Assembly (NCBI GenBank): GCA_004299555.1 | Contig: SCQU01000010.1 | Coordinates: forward strand, 1 to 64,000 | Source of the DNA: Rhodanobacteraceae bacterium | GTDB lineage: Bacteria; Pseudomonadota; Gammaproteobacteria; Xanthomonadales; Rhodanobacteraceae | Direction of reading: 5' to 3' | Length of the DNA stretch: 64,000 bases | Part shown: positions 7,923 through 16,977 of the stretch, one piece after another | Numbering within the stretch: the first letter of the stretch is position 1 | How the letters are laid out: each line of letters begins with the position of its first letter | Position numbers and translations under genes: made by a program | The notes under the pieces: generated by a model | The model's database searches: none | What the model was told of the DNA's origin: nothing | The model's input: the letters and a program-made list of their open reading frames with translations, nothing else

Positions 7923-9611
7923 TCATGTTTTGGCGTGCGCCTTTTCCTCATCGCGCAGGGCGCGACGCAGGATTTTGCCAACGTTGCTCTTGGGCAATTC
8001 CTTGCGGAACTCGACGTGGCGGGGGCGCTTGTAGCCGGTGAGCCTGTCATGACAGTAAGCCTTCAGCGCGTCCTCGGTCAGTGCCGGGTCCTTCTTGACC
8101 ACGAACAGCTTTACTACTTCCCCCGAATGCTCGTCGGGTACGCCAATCGCGGCAACCTCAAGCACCCCTGGATGCTCGGCCACGACGTCCTCGATTTCAT
8201 TGGGGTAAACGTTGAAGCCCGAGACCAGGATCATGTCCTTCTTGCGATCGACGATATAGAACAATCCTTTTTCGTCCATGCGCGCGATGTCACCGGTACG
8301 CAGCCAGCCATCGGCGTCAAGGACATTGGCGGTTTCCTCCGGCCGGTTCCAGTAACCCTGCATGACCTGTGGGCCACGCACGCAGATTTCGCCGGGTTCG
8401 CCCGCCGGCACATCGTGGCCGGAGTCATCGCGCAGGGTAAGGTCGGTCGACGGCAATGGCATGCCGATCGCACCCGTGTAGTCCTTGATGTCGAGCGGAT
8501 TGGCCGTCGCGACCGGTGATGTCTCGGTCAGGCCGTAACCCTCGATCAGGGGAATGCCGGTGGTCTTTTTCCACTTTTCGGCCACCGCGCGCTGTACGGC
8601 CATGCCCCCCGCAAGGGCAAACTTGGCGCTGCTGAAATCCAGCGCCGCGAATTGCGGGTGGTTCAACAGCGCGTTGTAGAGCGTGTTGACGCCGGTAATC
8701 GCGCTCCAGCGGTTTTTCTTCAAGGTCTTGATGAAGCCCGGGATGTCGCGCGGATTGGTGATGAGGATGTTTTCACCGCCGAAGTGCATCATGAACAGCG
8801 CGTTCACCGTCAGCGAGAAGATGTGGTAGAGCGGCAGCGCGGTGATCATGCGTTCCTCGCCGCGCGTGAACAGGTCGCCAACCCACGCTGCGAGCTGCAG
8901 TGCATTGGACACCATGTTGCCGTGGGTCAGCATGGCGCCCTTGGCCACGCCGGTCGTGCCGCCGGTGTATTGCAGGAACGCGATATCGCTGTGGCCGAGC
9001 TGGACGTGCGGTACCTGCATGGATGCGCCCTTGCGCAACACGTCGCCAAAACACAGGTGACCCGGCAACGACCAGTGCGGTACCATTTTCTTGACGTGGC
9101 GGACCGCGAAGGTGATCAGCGCGCCCTTGGGAAAGCCAAGCTGGTCGCCGATTGAAGTCACGATGACGTGTTTGACCTCGGTGCGGGCGACGGCTTCCTG
9201 CAGCGTGGAAGCAAAGTTTTCCAGCACCACGATCGCCGTTGCACCCGAATCCTTCAGTTGGTGCTCCAGCTCGCGCGCGGTATAGAGCGGATTGACGTTG
9301 ACCACGGTCAAGCCGGCGCGCAGCGCGCCAAACAGTGCAATCGGGTACTGCAGCAGATTGGGCAGCATGATCGCGAGCCGATCACCCTTGCCGAGCTTCC
9401 ACTCGGTGGAAAGCCACGCGGAAAACCGGGCGCTCAGGCGGTCGAGCTCGGCCCAGGTCAGCGCGACGCCGAAGCTGGAATAGGCTGGGCGCTCGGGGAA
9501 GCGCCGGCAGGCTTCTTCAAACATGGCCACGATCGACGGGTAGGTGTCGGTGCGGATGTCCGCAGGCACACCGGCTGGATAATGCGCCAACCAAGGACGT
9601 GAATCGGCCAT
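7923..9611 (-). CDS. fadD: long-chain fatty acid--CoA ligase
   Basis: A 562-residue ANL-superfamily enzyme that activates fatty acids to acyl-CoA with ATP, probably at the inner membrane. Visible motifs: the phosphate-binding loop LQYTGGTTGVAKGAMLTHGN, the adenine motif GYGLTETSP, the hinge YIVDRKKDMILVSGFNVYP, and the C-terminal catalytic lysine in LPKSNVGKILRR. Start ATG 9611 is preceded by AGGAGG at good spacing; the open frame upstream to 9779 has no similarity. It lies a few kb from thiolase, fadN and a PsrA-like regulator, so it is probably part of the same fatty-acid regulon, though I see no PsrA-type site at its start. Confidence 0.94.
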   Translation of the reverse strand: MADSRPWLAHYPAGVPADIRTDTYPSIVAMFEEACRRFPERPAYSSFGVALTWAELDRLSARFSAWLSTEWKLGKGDRLAIMLPNLLQYPIALFGALRAGLTVVNVNPLYTARELEHQLKDSGATAIVVLENFASTLQEAVARTEVKHVIVTSIGDQLGFPKGALITFAVRHVKKMVPHWSLPGHLCFGDVLRKGASMQVPHVQLGHSDIAFLQYTGGTTGVAKGAMLTHGNMVSNALQLAAWVGDLFTRGEERMITALPLYHIFSLTVNALFMMHFGGENILITNPRDIPGFIKTLKKNRWSAITGVNTLYNALLNHPQFAALDFSSAKFALAGGMAVQRAVAEKWKKTTGIPLIEGYGLTETSPVATANPLDIKDYTGAIGMPLPSTDLTLRDDSGHDVPAGEPGEICVRGPQVMQGYWNRPEETANVLDADGWLRTGDIARMDEKGLFYIVDRKKDMILVSGFNVYPNEIEDVVAEHPGVLEVAAIGVPDEHSGEVVKLFVVKKDPALTEDALKAYCHDRLTGYKRPRHVEFRKELPKSNVGKILRRALRDEEKAHAKT

Positions 9612-9721
9612 GCTTGTTCCCTCCTGTTGGATCGCGCAGGTTGCGCGCGCTTGGCGCATTGGAGCACGATACGCCAAAGCGCGGCAAGCCGCGTGCGCTG
9701 GGGCGGAACCGGGGGTGACGC

Positions 9722-10189
9722 ATGTGGGGTTTGAAAGCTGCCGGCATACGCGACTGTGCGTGGATACTTGTCCTGGCACTGGCCGCGACGGCCCTGGCCG
9801 GGTGTCACCGCACCCCGGCCGAGCAGCAGGTTCGACAGGCGATTGCCGGCGCGGTTGCGGCCGCGCGCAGCAACGACGTGCATGGTGTGCTCGGCGTTGT
9901 CACCGACGACTTCACCGGCAACCACGGTGACCTGGACCGGCGCGGTTTGCACCAGTTGTTGGCGGTGCGTGCGCTGCGGCAGGACCAAACGGGCGTACTG
10001 GTGGGCCCGATCAGTTTTCAGCATCGCGGCGGCCGTATCGTCGCGACGTTCAACCTGGTGCTGACGGGCGGCAAGCCGGGTGACCTGGTGCCGCGTGATT
10101 CGGCGGTGTATGCCATGACCACCGCGTGGCGCCTGGATGGCGGATACTGGCGTTGCTACAACGCCACCTGGACGGGCAGCGGGTCCTGA
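9722..10189 (+). CDS. small lipoprotein, NTF2-like fold possible
   Basis: A 155-residue protein with a lipoprotein signal peptide: hydrophobic residues 13-26 and lipobox ALAGC (Cys27). It should be lipid-anchored. The rest (RQAIAGAVAAARSNDVHGVLGVVTDDF and YAMTTAWRLDGGYWRCYNATW) resembles the small alpha+beta barrel of NTF2-like or DUF4440 proteins, but I cannot name a family with certainty. The start ATG 9722 has a GGGGG stretch just upstream. It may be cotranscribed with the DUF456 gene 48 nt downstream. Function unknown. Confidence 0.7.
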   Translation: MWGLKAAGIRDCAWILVLALAATALAGCHRTPAEQQVRQAIAGAVAAARSNDVHGVLGVVTDDFTGNHGDLDRRGLHQLLAVRALRQDQTGVLVGPISFQHRGGRIVATFNLVLTGGKPGDLVPRDSAVYAMTTAWRLDGGYWRCYNATWTGSGS

Positions 10190-10237
10190 CTGCGTGGCCG
10201 GCGGCGTGATGCCGCACGATGCCGGTATCCTGCGTGC

Positions 10238-10723
10238 ATGGAGTGGACTGTCCTCTGGTACGTCATCGCCGGGATCATCATCGCGGCTGGATTCGTGGGC
10301 TCGGTGGTGCCGAACCTGCCGGGCATCCCGGTACTGTTTGGCGGCATGTTGCTGGCCGCGTGGGTCGGGCATTTCCAGAAGATCGCGGTGTGGGTGATCG
10401 TCCTGCTCGGCGTGCTCGCCGCGTTCTCTGTCCTGTTGGATTTTCTTGCCGGTACCTGGGGCGCAAAAAAATACGGAGCCAGCGCGGCGGCGGTCTGGGG
10501 TGCGTTGGCCGGTACCGTGGTCGGTCTTTTTTTTGGTATCCCCGGCCTCATTCTCGGTCCGTTCCTTGGCGCGATGACCGGACAACTTGCGTCTGGCAGC
10601 CGCGTGGGCGACGCCGCGCGCGTCGGCGTGGGTACCTGGATCGGGCTCTTGCTGGGCACCGTGGTCAAGCTGGCGGTAGCCTGCATGATGCTGGGGATGT
10701 TCGTCCTGGCGCTGCTGGTGTAA
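10238..10723 (+). CDS. DUF456 integral membrane protein
   Basis: A 161-residue, very hydrophobic protein with about four membrane segments. It carries the DUF456 hallmarks SVVPNLPGIPVLFGGMLLAAW near the N-terminus, a Gly-rich central part (KYGASAAAVWGALAGTVVGLFFGIPG) and GPFLGAMTGQL. The family is widespread and unnamed. It is convergent with the thiolase gene, with only 21 nt between the stops. Family assignment is good; the role is unknown. Confidence 0.82.
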   Translation: MEWTVLWYVIAGIIIAAGFVGSVVPNLPGIPVLFGGMLLAAWVGHFQKIAVWVIVLLGVLAAFSVLLDFLAGTWGAKKYGASAAAVWGALAGTVVGLFFGIPGLILGPFLGAMTGQLASGSRVGDAARVGVGTWIGLLLGTVVKLAVACMMLGMFVLALLV

Positions 10724-10744
10724 CTGGCTGCACCAGTACCTCCG

Positions 10745-11941
10745 TCACACCATTTCGAAGATCCCCGCAGCGCCCATCCCGGTGCCGATGCACATGGTGA
10801 CCATGCCGTACTTCTGCTTGCGCCGGTGCATGCCGTGGACCAGCGTCGCGATGCGGATGGAGCCCGTGGCGCCGAGCGGATGACCCAACGCGATCGCGCC
10901 GCCTTCAGGGTTCACCTTGCCAGGATCAAGGCCGAGGTCGTGCATGACGGCCAGGGACTGCGCCGCAAAGGCCTCGTTCAACTCGATCCATTCCATGTCA
11001 TCTTGCTTCATGCCGGTTGCCTTGAGCGCCTTCGGGATGGCTTCCTTGGGGCCGATGCCCATGATTTCCGGCGGCACGCCGGCAACCGAGAAGCCCACGA
11101 AGCGTGCAAGCGGCGTGAGGCCGTAGTCCTTGATGGCCTGTTCACTCGCCAGCACCACCGCGGCGGCGCCGTCGGACATTTGCGATGAATTGCCCGCGGT
11201 GACCGACCCGTCACGCTTGAATACGGTGCGCAACTTGGCAAGGATCTCCGCGCTGGTACCGCGCCGCGGGCCCTCGTCGTTTTCAATCACGCGCCGGTCT
11301 TGCGTCACGCCGCGCACCTTGAGATCCGGGTAGCGATCGTCGAGCGGGTAGGGCGTGATTTCTGCCTTGAAATTGCCGGCGTCCTGCGCTGCGATCGCAC
11401 GCAGGTGACTGCGCAACGCAAACGCATCCTGTTCCTCGCGGCTTATTTTCCAGCGGCTGGCAATGTTTTCCGCGGTGATGCCCATGCCGTATGCGATGCC
11501 GATGTTTTCATCCTTGAAAATCTCCGGATTCATGACCGGTTTGAAGCCCATCATCGGCACCATGCTCATCGACTCGGTGCCGCCCGCAAGCACGAGGTCC
11601 GCCTCGCCGAGGCGGATGGTGTTGGCGGCAATCGCCACCGACTGCAGGCCCGACGAGCAAAAGCGGTTGACGGTCATGCCGGGAATCGAGTCCGGCAGGC
11701 CGGCGAGCAGCGCGCCGATGCGCGCCACGTTCATGCCTTGCTCGGCTTCCGGCATCGCGCAGCCGACCACGACGTCGCTGATGCGCTTGACGTCGATGCC
11801 GGGACACTCGGCGAGTGTTGCGCGCAGTACATGCGCGAGCATGTCGTCGGGCCGCGTATGGCGGAACACGCCGCGTGGAGCCTTGCCGACCGGCGTGCGT
11901 TTGACGGCGACGATGTAGGCATCTTGGACTTGCTTGGTCAT
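10745..11941 (-). CDS. fadA: acetyl-CoA acyltransferase (3-ketoacyl-CoA thiolase)
   Basis: A 398-residue thiolase. The acylation cysteine sits in NRFCSSGLQ (about residue 93). The C-terminal catalytic blocks are NPEGGAIALGHPLGATG (His) and CIGTGMGAAG (Cys). NEAFAAQS is also present. It cleaves 3-ketoacyl-CoA to acetyl-CoA and a shortened acyl-CoA in the last step of beta-oxidation. AAGAGAG lies upstream of the ATG. It is downstream of the FadN-type fusion on the same strand after a 139-nt gap, giving the order psrA-fadN-fadA. The length and FadN partner suggest the FadN/FadA pairing described in Bacillus rather than E. coli fadBA. Confidence 0.93.
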   Translation of the reverse strand: MTKQVQDAYIVAVKRTPVGKAPRGVFRHTRPDDMLAHVLRATLAECPGIDVKRISDVVVGCAMPEAEQGMNVARIGALLAGLPDSIPGMTVNRFCSSGLQSVAIAANTIRLGEADLVLAGGTESMSMVPMMGFKPVMNPEIFKDENIGIAYGMGITAENIASRWKISREEQDAFALRSHLRAIAAQDAGNFKAEITPYPLDDRYPDLKVRGVTQDRRVIENDEGPRRGTSAEILAKLRTVFKRDGSVTAGNSSQMSDGAAAVVLASEQAIKDYGLTPLARFVGFSVAGVPPEIMGIGPKEAIPKALKATGMKQDDMEWIELNEAFAAQSLAVMHDLGLDPGKVNPEGGAIALGHPLGATGSIRIATLVHGMHRRKQKYGMVTMCIGTGMGAAGIFEMV

Positions 11942-11956
11942 GGCATTCTCTCTTGG

Positions 11957-11983
11957 TTGTCATTCCGGCGTGGGCCGGACTGT
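11957..11983. repeat. possible dispersed palindromic intergenic repeat
   Basis: The TTGTCATTCCGGCGTGGGCCGGACTG stretch has a small CCGGC/GCCGG hairpin and resembles the TGTCATTCC..-type short palindromic repeats common between genes in proteobacteria. It lies in the fadN-fadA gap. A nearby segment (12000-12045) weakly resembles positions 3-45 at the left edge of the window (both contain GAACATCGGCG). Only a genome-wide count could confirm it. Confidence 0.35.
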
Positions 11984-12080
11984 GAAGGCTGGATGCCGAA
12001 ACGAACATCGGCGGGGCCGGAGGTCCGCAGGGCGGGCGCCGCGGACGGGGCGAACCATCCAGCATGGGTCTTCGCTGGCG

Positions 12081-14453
12081 TCAGTTGCGCAGGGGCTTGC
12101 CGGTCGCCATCGTGTGGGCAATGCGTGCCTGGGTTTTCTCCATTTGCGCGAGCGCCATGAAATGGTGGCGTTCGAGGTCGAGCAACCACTGGGCGTCAAC
12201 CACACTGCCGCGTTCAATGTTGCCTCCGCACAGCGTGTCGGCGATGCGGGTGGCGATGTCCATGTCGTGTTCGGAGATGAAGTGACCCGCCAACATGTTG
12301 ACGAGCTGGGCCTTGAAGGTCGCGGTGGCGACATCGCCGGCAACGTGCGTGGCTTGCGGCAGCGGCGGGCGCCACCCGGACTCGGCCAATGACGCGGCCA
12401 CGTGCTTGGCGACGTACAACAGCTCGTTGGCATTGAATACGACCACGTCCGACGGACGCAGGTAGCCAAGCTGTTTGGCTTCGAGCGCGCTGCCCGAAGC
12501 CTTGGCCATGGCAATGGTTTCAAAGTAGTGCTTGACCTGCTCGAAGGGGTCGTCGGTGAACGAGGCGCGTGCACAGCGTTCGGCGATCTCCTTCAGACCG
12601 CCGCCCGCCGGCAGCAGCCCGACGCCGGCTTCCACCAGACCGATGTAACTTTCCAGCGCGGCCACCGTGCGCGCACTGTGCATTTGCAACTCGCAGCCGC
12701 CACCCAGGCACAGGCCGCGCACCGCGGCGACGGTTGGAACCAGGCCATGTTGCACGCGCTGCGTGGTGCGCTGGAAATTGGCAATCATCGATTCGAGCTG
12801 CGAAACCTTGCCTTCCTGCAGCAACCCCAACACGCCCTTGAGGTTGGCGCCGGCGGAAAACACCGGGCCGGTCTGCCACACCACCAGGGCCTTCAATTTC
12901 TCCTCTGCCAGTCCGACGGCGTGCTGGATGCCGTCCAGCACCTGGTCGTCAAAGGTACACATCTTGGTCTTGAAGCTGACGATGCCGACGTCATCGTTGC
13001 CGAGTGTCCACAGGCGGATCCCGCCGTTTTCCCACACGGTGCTGCCGGTATCAAACGTCTCGCCTATCAGCGCGTCGGGAAACAGCTGGCGCCGGTAGAC
13101 CGGCGCGGCCGAGCGCGGGATGGCTTTGTTCGCGCGGGGCGAGTACGAGCCGTCCGCGGTGTGTACGCCCTTGCGGCCGTCGGTGACCCAGCGCGGCAGC
13201 GGCGCCCTGCTCATCGCCTTGCCGGCCGCGATGTCTTCGGCGATCCACCTGGCGACCTGCTCCCAGCCCGCGGCCTGCCAGGTCTCGAACGGCCCGAGTT
13301 TCCAGCCGTAGCCCCAGCGAATGGCAAAGTCGACGTCGCGCGCCGTCTCCGCGATCCCCTCAAGGTGGTAGGCGGTGTAGTGGAAGAGGTCGCGGAAGCA
13401 CGCCCACAGGAACTGCGCCTCCGGGTCACCGGACGCGCGCAGCTTGGCAAATTTTTCCGCCGGGTTCTTGAGCGCGAGGATGGCCGCCACCGCATCCGAG
13501 GCTTTCTGTTCCGAGGCGCGGTAATCGCGCTTGGCAAGATCGAGTACCTGGATTTCCTTGCCCGCCTTGCGGTAGAAGCCGGCACCCGCCTTGGCGCCCA
13601 GCGCGCCTTTTTCGATCAGCGCCGCAAGCCACACCGGCGCCTTGAAATGCTCCCGCCACGGGTCATCCGGCAAGGTGTCGGCCATCGTCTTGATGACGTG
13701 TGCCATCGTATCCAGCCCCACGACGTCGGCGGTGCGGTACGTCGCCGACTTCGGCCGCCCAACCGCCGGCCCGGTCAACGCATCGACCACGTCGAACCCC
13801 AGCCCGAATTGCGCGGTGTGGTACATCGTTGCCAGCATCGAAAACACGCCGATGCGGTTGCCGATGAAATTGGGCGTGTCCCTGGCGAACACCACACCCT
13901 TGCCGAGCGAGGACGTCAGGAAGGCTTCAAGCCCCTCCAGCAGCTTGTGATCGGTCGCCTTGCCGGGCGTCACCTCGACCAGGTGCATGTAGCGCGGCGG
14001 GTTGAAGAAATGCACGCCGAGGAAACGGTGGCGCAGGTTTTCCGGCAGCGCTTCGGCGAGCCGGTTGATGGAAAGGCCGGAGGTGTTGCTGGCGAGGATG
14101 GTGCGCTCGGGGATGTGCGCGGCGATCTTCCGGTAGAGGTCGAGTTTCCAATCCATGCGCTCGGCGATCGCTTCGATCACGAAATCGCAATCCTTCAATT
14201 CGGCCAGATGCTCGTCGTAATCGGCGGGTGTGATCGCGGCTGCAAGCTCCCTGGCCGCCAGCGGCGCCGGCGAGAGCTTGCCAAGGTGCGTGATGGCCTT
14301 GATGGCGATGCCGTTTTTCGGGCCTTCCCTGGCGGCAAGGTCAAACAGCACGGTTTGGATGCCGGCGTTGGTGAGGTGGGCGGCGATCTGCGCGCCCATG
14401 ACACCGGCGCCGAGCACGGCGGCTTTGCGAATGCGAAGAGTGGCTTGGGACAT
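12081..14453 (-). CDS. fadN: 3-hydroxyacyl-CoA dehydrogenase / enoyl-CoA hydratase fusion, FadN type
   Basis: A 790-residue bifunctional beta-oxidation enzyme with dehydrogenase first and hydratase last, the reverse of FadB/FadJ and the order of Bacillus FadN (also about 790 residues). N-terminal NAD site VLGAGVMGAQIAAHL; dehydrogenase motifs ASNTSGLSI and GVHFFNPPRYMHLVEV (catalytic His). The crotonase part begins near residue 480, with oxyanion-hole sequence FSAGANLKG and the block GLCLGGGCELQMHSARTVAA. The ATG at 14453 has CGGAG upstream. It lies 61 nt after psrA and upstream of the thiolase, so the three probably share a transcript. Confidence 0.93.
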   Translation of the reverse strand: MSQATLRIRKAAVLGAGVMGAQIAAHLTNAGIQTVLFDLAAREGPKNGIAIKAITHLGKLSPAPLAARELAAAITPADYDEHLAELKDCDFVIEAIAERMDWKLDLYRKIAAHIPERTILASNTSGLSINRLAEALPENLRHRFLGVHFFNPPRYMHLVEVTPGKATDHKLLEGLEAFLTSSLGKGVVFARDTPNFIGNRIGVFSMLATMYHTAQFGLGFDVVDALTGPAVGRPKSATYRTADVVGLDTMAHVIKTMADTLPDDPWREHFKAPVWLAALIEKGALGAKAGAGFYRKAGKEIQVLDLAKRDYRASEQKASDAVAAILALKNPAEKFAKLRASGDPEAQFLWACFRDLFHYTAYHLEGIAETARDVDFAIRWGYGWKLGPFETWQAAGWEQVARWIAEDIAAGKAMSRAPLPRWVTDGRKGVHTADGSYSPRANKAIPRSAAPVYRRQLFPDALIGETFDTGSTVWENGGIRLWTLGNDDVGIVSFKTKMCTFDDQVLDGIQHAVGLAEEKLKALVVWQTGPVFSAGANLKGVLGLLQEGKVSQLESMIANFQRTTQRVQHGLVPTVAAVRGLCLGGGCELQMHSARTVAALESYIGLVEAGVGLLPAGGGLKEIAERCARASFTDDPFEQVKHYFETIAMAKASGSALEAKQLGYLRPSDVVVFNANELLYVAKHVAASLAESGWRPPLPQATHVAGDVATATFKAQLVNMLAGHFISEHDMDIATRIADTLCGGNIERGSVVDAQWLLDLERHHFMALAQMEKTQARIAHTMATGKPLRN

Positions 14454-14514
14454 GGAAACTCCGGGTGCTTGGAAAACGAACGGTGGCTGCGGGTGCGGGC
14501 AGGCCGGCGTGGCG

Positions 14515-15135
14515 TCAGGCCCGCAGCCCCGCGGCGGTGAAATGAACAAGGTGTCTGGCCATTTGTTCGCGGTGCTGGCGCTCGGTTTCGCCGCTGCGCC
14601 GCTGGATCATGCCGAAGTCGGCCATGGCGTAGGTCAGGGCACCCACCGCCAGGTCGAGCCGCCAGTACAGCTCGTCCTTGCTGAGGTGTGGCAGCAACCG
14701 CGCAAACGCGGCGGCAAACTCCTTGAGCACGTGCCCGTAGTTGTCGGACAGGAACTTGCGCAGGTTGCTGTTGTGCTCGGCGAACGCGCGGGCGAGCACG
14801 CGCATGAAGACCGAGCCGCCCTCGCGGTCCAGCGACAGCTCCAGCGCCGGCATGATGAAGGCGTCGAGGACGGCCTCGAGGGTAGGTGCGACGCTGCGGT
14901 TGACCTCGGCCAGGCGCTCCAGGCGCCGATGGCTCAGCTCGTCCAGCCGGCGGCGGAACACTTCCTCGATCAGGTTGTCCTTGGAACCGAAATGGTAGTT
15001 CACGGCCGCGAGGTTGACCTTGGCGGCAGCGGTAACCTGGCGCAGCGACGCACCGGCGAAACCGCGCTCGGCGAAGAGTTCCTCGGCGGCGCCAAGGATG
15101 CGCTGACGCGTGGAAAATTGCGTGTCGTGTGGCAT
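14515..15135 (-). CDS. psrA: TetR-family regulator, PsrA-like repressor of fatty-acid degradation
   Basis: A 206-residue TetR protein. Its helix-turn-helix region (ILGAAEELFAERGFAGASL and VNLAAVNYHFGSKDNLI) and ligand-domain blocks SVFMRVLARAFAEH and LRKFL resemble Pseudomonas PsrA closely by eye. PsrA proteins bind long-chain fatty acids or acyl-CoA and repress beta-oxidation and their own gene. An in-frame TTG at 15156 is possible but lies in the operator; ATG 15135 gives the family length. It heads the psrA-fadN-fadA run, and the operator in its promoter matches the PsrA consensus. Confidence 0.85.
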   Translation of the reverse strand: MPHDTQFSTRQRILGAAEELFAERGFAGASLRQVTAAAKVNLAAVNYHFGSKDNLIEEVFRRRLDELSHRRLERLAEVNRSVAPTLEAVLDAFIMPALELSLDREGGSVFMRVLARAFAEHNSNLRKFLSDNYGHVLKEFAAAFARLLPHLSKDELYWRLDLAVGALTYAMADFGMIQRRSGETERQHREQMARHLVHFTAAGLRA

Positions 15136-15147
15136 GCCCGTCCGCGT

Positions 15148-15193
15148 TTCAAACAAACGTTTGAAGCTTAGGCCCGCAGGCGCCCGGGGTCAA
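15148..15193 (-). promoter_or_regulatory. psrA promoter with PsrA-type operator
   Basis: On the minus strand a -35 TTGACC (15193-15188), a 17-nt spacer and a weak -10 TAAGCT (15170-15165) precede psrA. Directly following is a perfect inverted repeat TTCAAAC-AAAC-GTTTGAA at 15148-15165. It contains CAAAC-N4-GTTTG, which fits the published PsrA site form (G/C)AAAC-N2-4-GTTT(G/C). Its position over the -10 end and start point fits repression of its own transcription. Confidence 0.75.
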
Positions 15194-15209
15194 ACGCCCA
15201 CCGCGTGCG

Positions 15210-15238
15210 TGGCCAACACGTGCGTGTTGGGCTAGAAT
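15210..15238 (+). promoter_or_regulatory. ndk promoter with palindrome in the spacer
   Basis: -35 TGGCCA (15210-15215), a 17-nt spacer and -10 TAGAAT (15233-15238). An inverted repeat CCAACACG-TG-CGTGTTGG occupies 15213-15230, covering the end of the -35 and the whole spacer. A dimeric regulator bound there would block or, by twisting, activate RNA polymerase. The protein is unknown. Confidence 0.55.
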
Positions 15239-15262
15239 CGGCCACTCTTTTGTGAGCTAACC

Positions 15263-15284
15263 CCGCATTTTGTGCGGTTTTTTT
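15263..15284 (+). terminator. terminator-like hairpin in the ndk leader
   Basis: CCGCA / TGCGG stem with a 5-nt loop, followed by seven T residues (15278-15284). It sits between the predicted ndk promoter and the ndk start, about 18 nt after the predicted transcription start. No plus-strand gene lies upstream that it could terminate. It could attenuate ndk or release a very short RNA. Confidence 0.6.
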
Positions 15285-15351
15285 GGTTATGCTCGCGGAC
15301 CCGCGTGGGTATCGTGCGCAGCGCCAACCATCCACTTCAGTCGAGGATTCC

Positions 15352-15777
15352 ATGGCGCTTGAGCGCACCCTTTCCATCGTCAAGCCCGATGCTGTTGGCA
15401 AAAACCTGATCGGTAAGATCTACGCGCGGTTCGAGCAAGCTGGCCTCAGGATTGTCGCCGCGAAAATGAAACACCTGTCGCGGGCAGAGGCCGAAGGCTT
15501 CTACGCGGTACATCGCGAGCGCCCATTCTTCAAGCCTCTGGTGGACTTCATGGTTTCTGGACCGGTGATGATCCAGGTGCTCGAAGGCGACGGCGCGATC
15601 GCGAAGAATCGCGAGTTGATGGGTGCGACCAACCCGCAGGACGCGGCGCCGGGGACGATCCGGGCTGACTTTGCGCAAAGCATTGATGCCAATGCGGTGC
15701 ATGGATCGGACGGCGTGGACAGCGCACGTTTCGAGATCGGTTATTTCTTTGCCGCGACGGAATTGTGCCCGCGGTAA
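15352..15777 (+). CDS. ndk: nucleoside-diphosphate kinase
   Basis: A 141-residue NDK of standard length that transfers gamma-phosphate between nucleoside triphosphates and diphosphates. [15 protein letters not shown] is the N-terminal signature, and the active-site histidine lies in NAVHGSDG (about residue 117). The first gene of the conserved ndk-rlmN-pilW-rodZ-yfgM-bamB-der run. The ATG lies in TCCATGGCG with only a weak purine stretch upstream. Confidence 0.97.
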   Translation: MALERTLSIVKPDAVGKNLIGKIYARFEQAGLRIVAAKMKHLSRAEAEGFYAVHRERPFFKPLVDFMVSGPVMIQVLEGDGAIAKNRELMGATNPQDAAPGTIRADFAQSIDANAVHGSDGVDSARFEIGYFFAATELCPR

Positions 15778-15849
15778 TGTTTGCGTCCGGCGGCGGGCGC
15801 GGGGATCCAGTTTGGCCATGCCGGCCAGGCCATCAGTCTAAGCACTGCC

Positions 15850-16977
15850 ATGAGTGACGTCAGGACCAACCTGCTGGATTTCGACCGCGAGGGACTGCGG
15901 GGCTTCTTCGCCGGGCTTGGCGAGAAGCCCTATCGCGCCGACCAGGTCATGAAGTGGATCTATCACCGCCTCGAAAGCGATTTCGGCGCGATGACCGATC
16001 TTGGCAAGGGCCTGCGTGAAAAACTGCCCGAGGTTGCCGTCGTGTCGCCACCCAAGGCGCTGGTTGACAAGACATCCACCGACGGCACCCGCAAGTGGCT
16101 GCTCGGGATGGACGCCGGCAACGCCGTGGAAACCGTCTACATCCCCGAGCCGGCCCGCGGGACCCTGTGCGTATCGTCCCAGATTGGCTGCGGCCTCAAC
16201 TGCCGGTTCTGTTCCACCGGCGCGCAGGGGTTCAATCGCAACCTCGCGGCGTCGGAAATCACCGGGCAGGTCTGGTATGCCGCCAAGCAACTCGGCAACA
16301 TTCCCCACCAGCAGCGGCGCATCACCAACGTGGTGATGATGGGGATGGGCGAGCCGCTGCTCAATTTCGACAACGTCGTGCGCGCGATGAGCGTCATGCG
16401 CGACGATCTTGGGTTTGGCCTGGCATCCAAACGGGTCACGTTGTCCACCGCCGGCGTGGTGCCGATGATCGACAAGCTGGGCGAGGTCGCGGACGTATCG
16501 CTCGCCGTGTCGCTGCACGCACCCAACGACGAGCTGCGCACGCAGCTGATGCCGATCAACAAGCGTTGGGGCATCGATGAATTGCTGGAGGCCTGCGCGC
16601 GCTATACCGCCCGCCGGCCGCGGGCGACGATCACCTTCGAATACACCCTGATGAAGGGGATCAACGACACGCCGGTGCTGGCCAGGCAACTGATCAAGCT
16701 GATGCGGCGCTTGGCAGCCAAGGTGAACCTGATTCCGTTCAACCCGTTTCCGGGCACGCAGTTCGAGCGCTCGGACGCGGCCGTCATCCGCGAGTTCCAG
16801 ACGCTCCTCATGGATGCCGGCGTACAGGCCATGGTGCGGCGTACCCGCGGGGATGACATCGATGCGGCGTGCGGACAATTGCGCGGCAAGGTGGCGGATC
16901 GTACCCGCCGCCATGCCGAATTCCAGCGCCGTGTCGAGGCGGCCCGAGCCAGTGAGGTACAGGCTGATGTTGCGTAA
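15850..16977 (+). CDS. rlmN: dual-specificity rRNA/tRNA methyltransferase RlmN (radical SAM)
   Basis: A 375-residue radical SAM enzyme that makes 2-methyladenosine at A2503 of 23S rRNA and A37 of some tRNAs. The 4Fe-4S motif CxxxCxxC is seen in [17 protein letters not shown] (about residue 112-119). The second catalytic cysteine near the C-terminus is in [20 protein letters not shown] is the SAM-binding GEP motif. ATG 15850 has a weak ribosome binding site. Its 3' end overlaps pilW by 11 nt. Confidence 0.96.
   Translation: MSDVRTNLLDFDREGLRGFFAGLGEKPYRADQVMKWIYHRLESDFGAMTDLGKGLREKLPEVAVVSPPKALVDKTSTDGTRKWLLGMDAGNAVETVYIPEPARGTLCVSSQIGCGLNCRFCSTGAQGFNRNLAASEITGQVWYAAKQLGNIPHQQRRITNVVMMGMGEPLLNFDNVVRAMSVMRDDLGFGLASKRVTLSTAGVVPMIDKLGEVADVSLAVSLHAPNDELRTQLMPINKRWGIDELLEACARYTARRPRATITFEYTLMKGINDTPVLARQLIKLMRRLAAKVNLIPFNPFPGTQFERSDAAVIREFQTLLMDAGVQAMVRRTRGDDIDAACGQLRGKVADRTRRHAEFQRRVEAARASEVQADVA

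Noticed and set aside
12402-14540. 712-codon plus-strand frame
   Set aside because: Lies entirely antisense to fadN, which has clear enzyme motifs.
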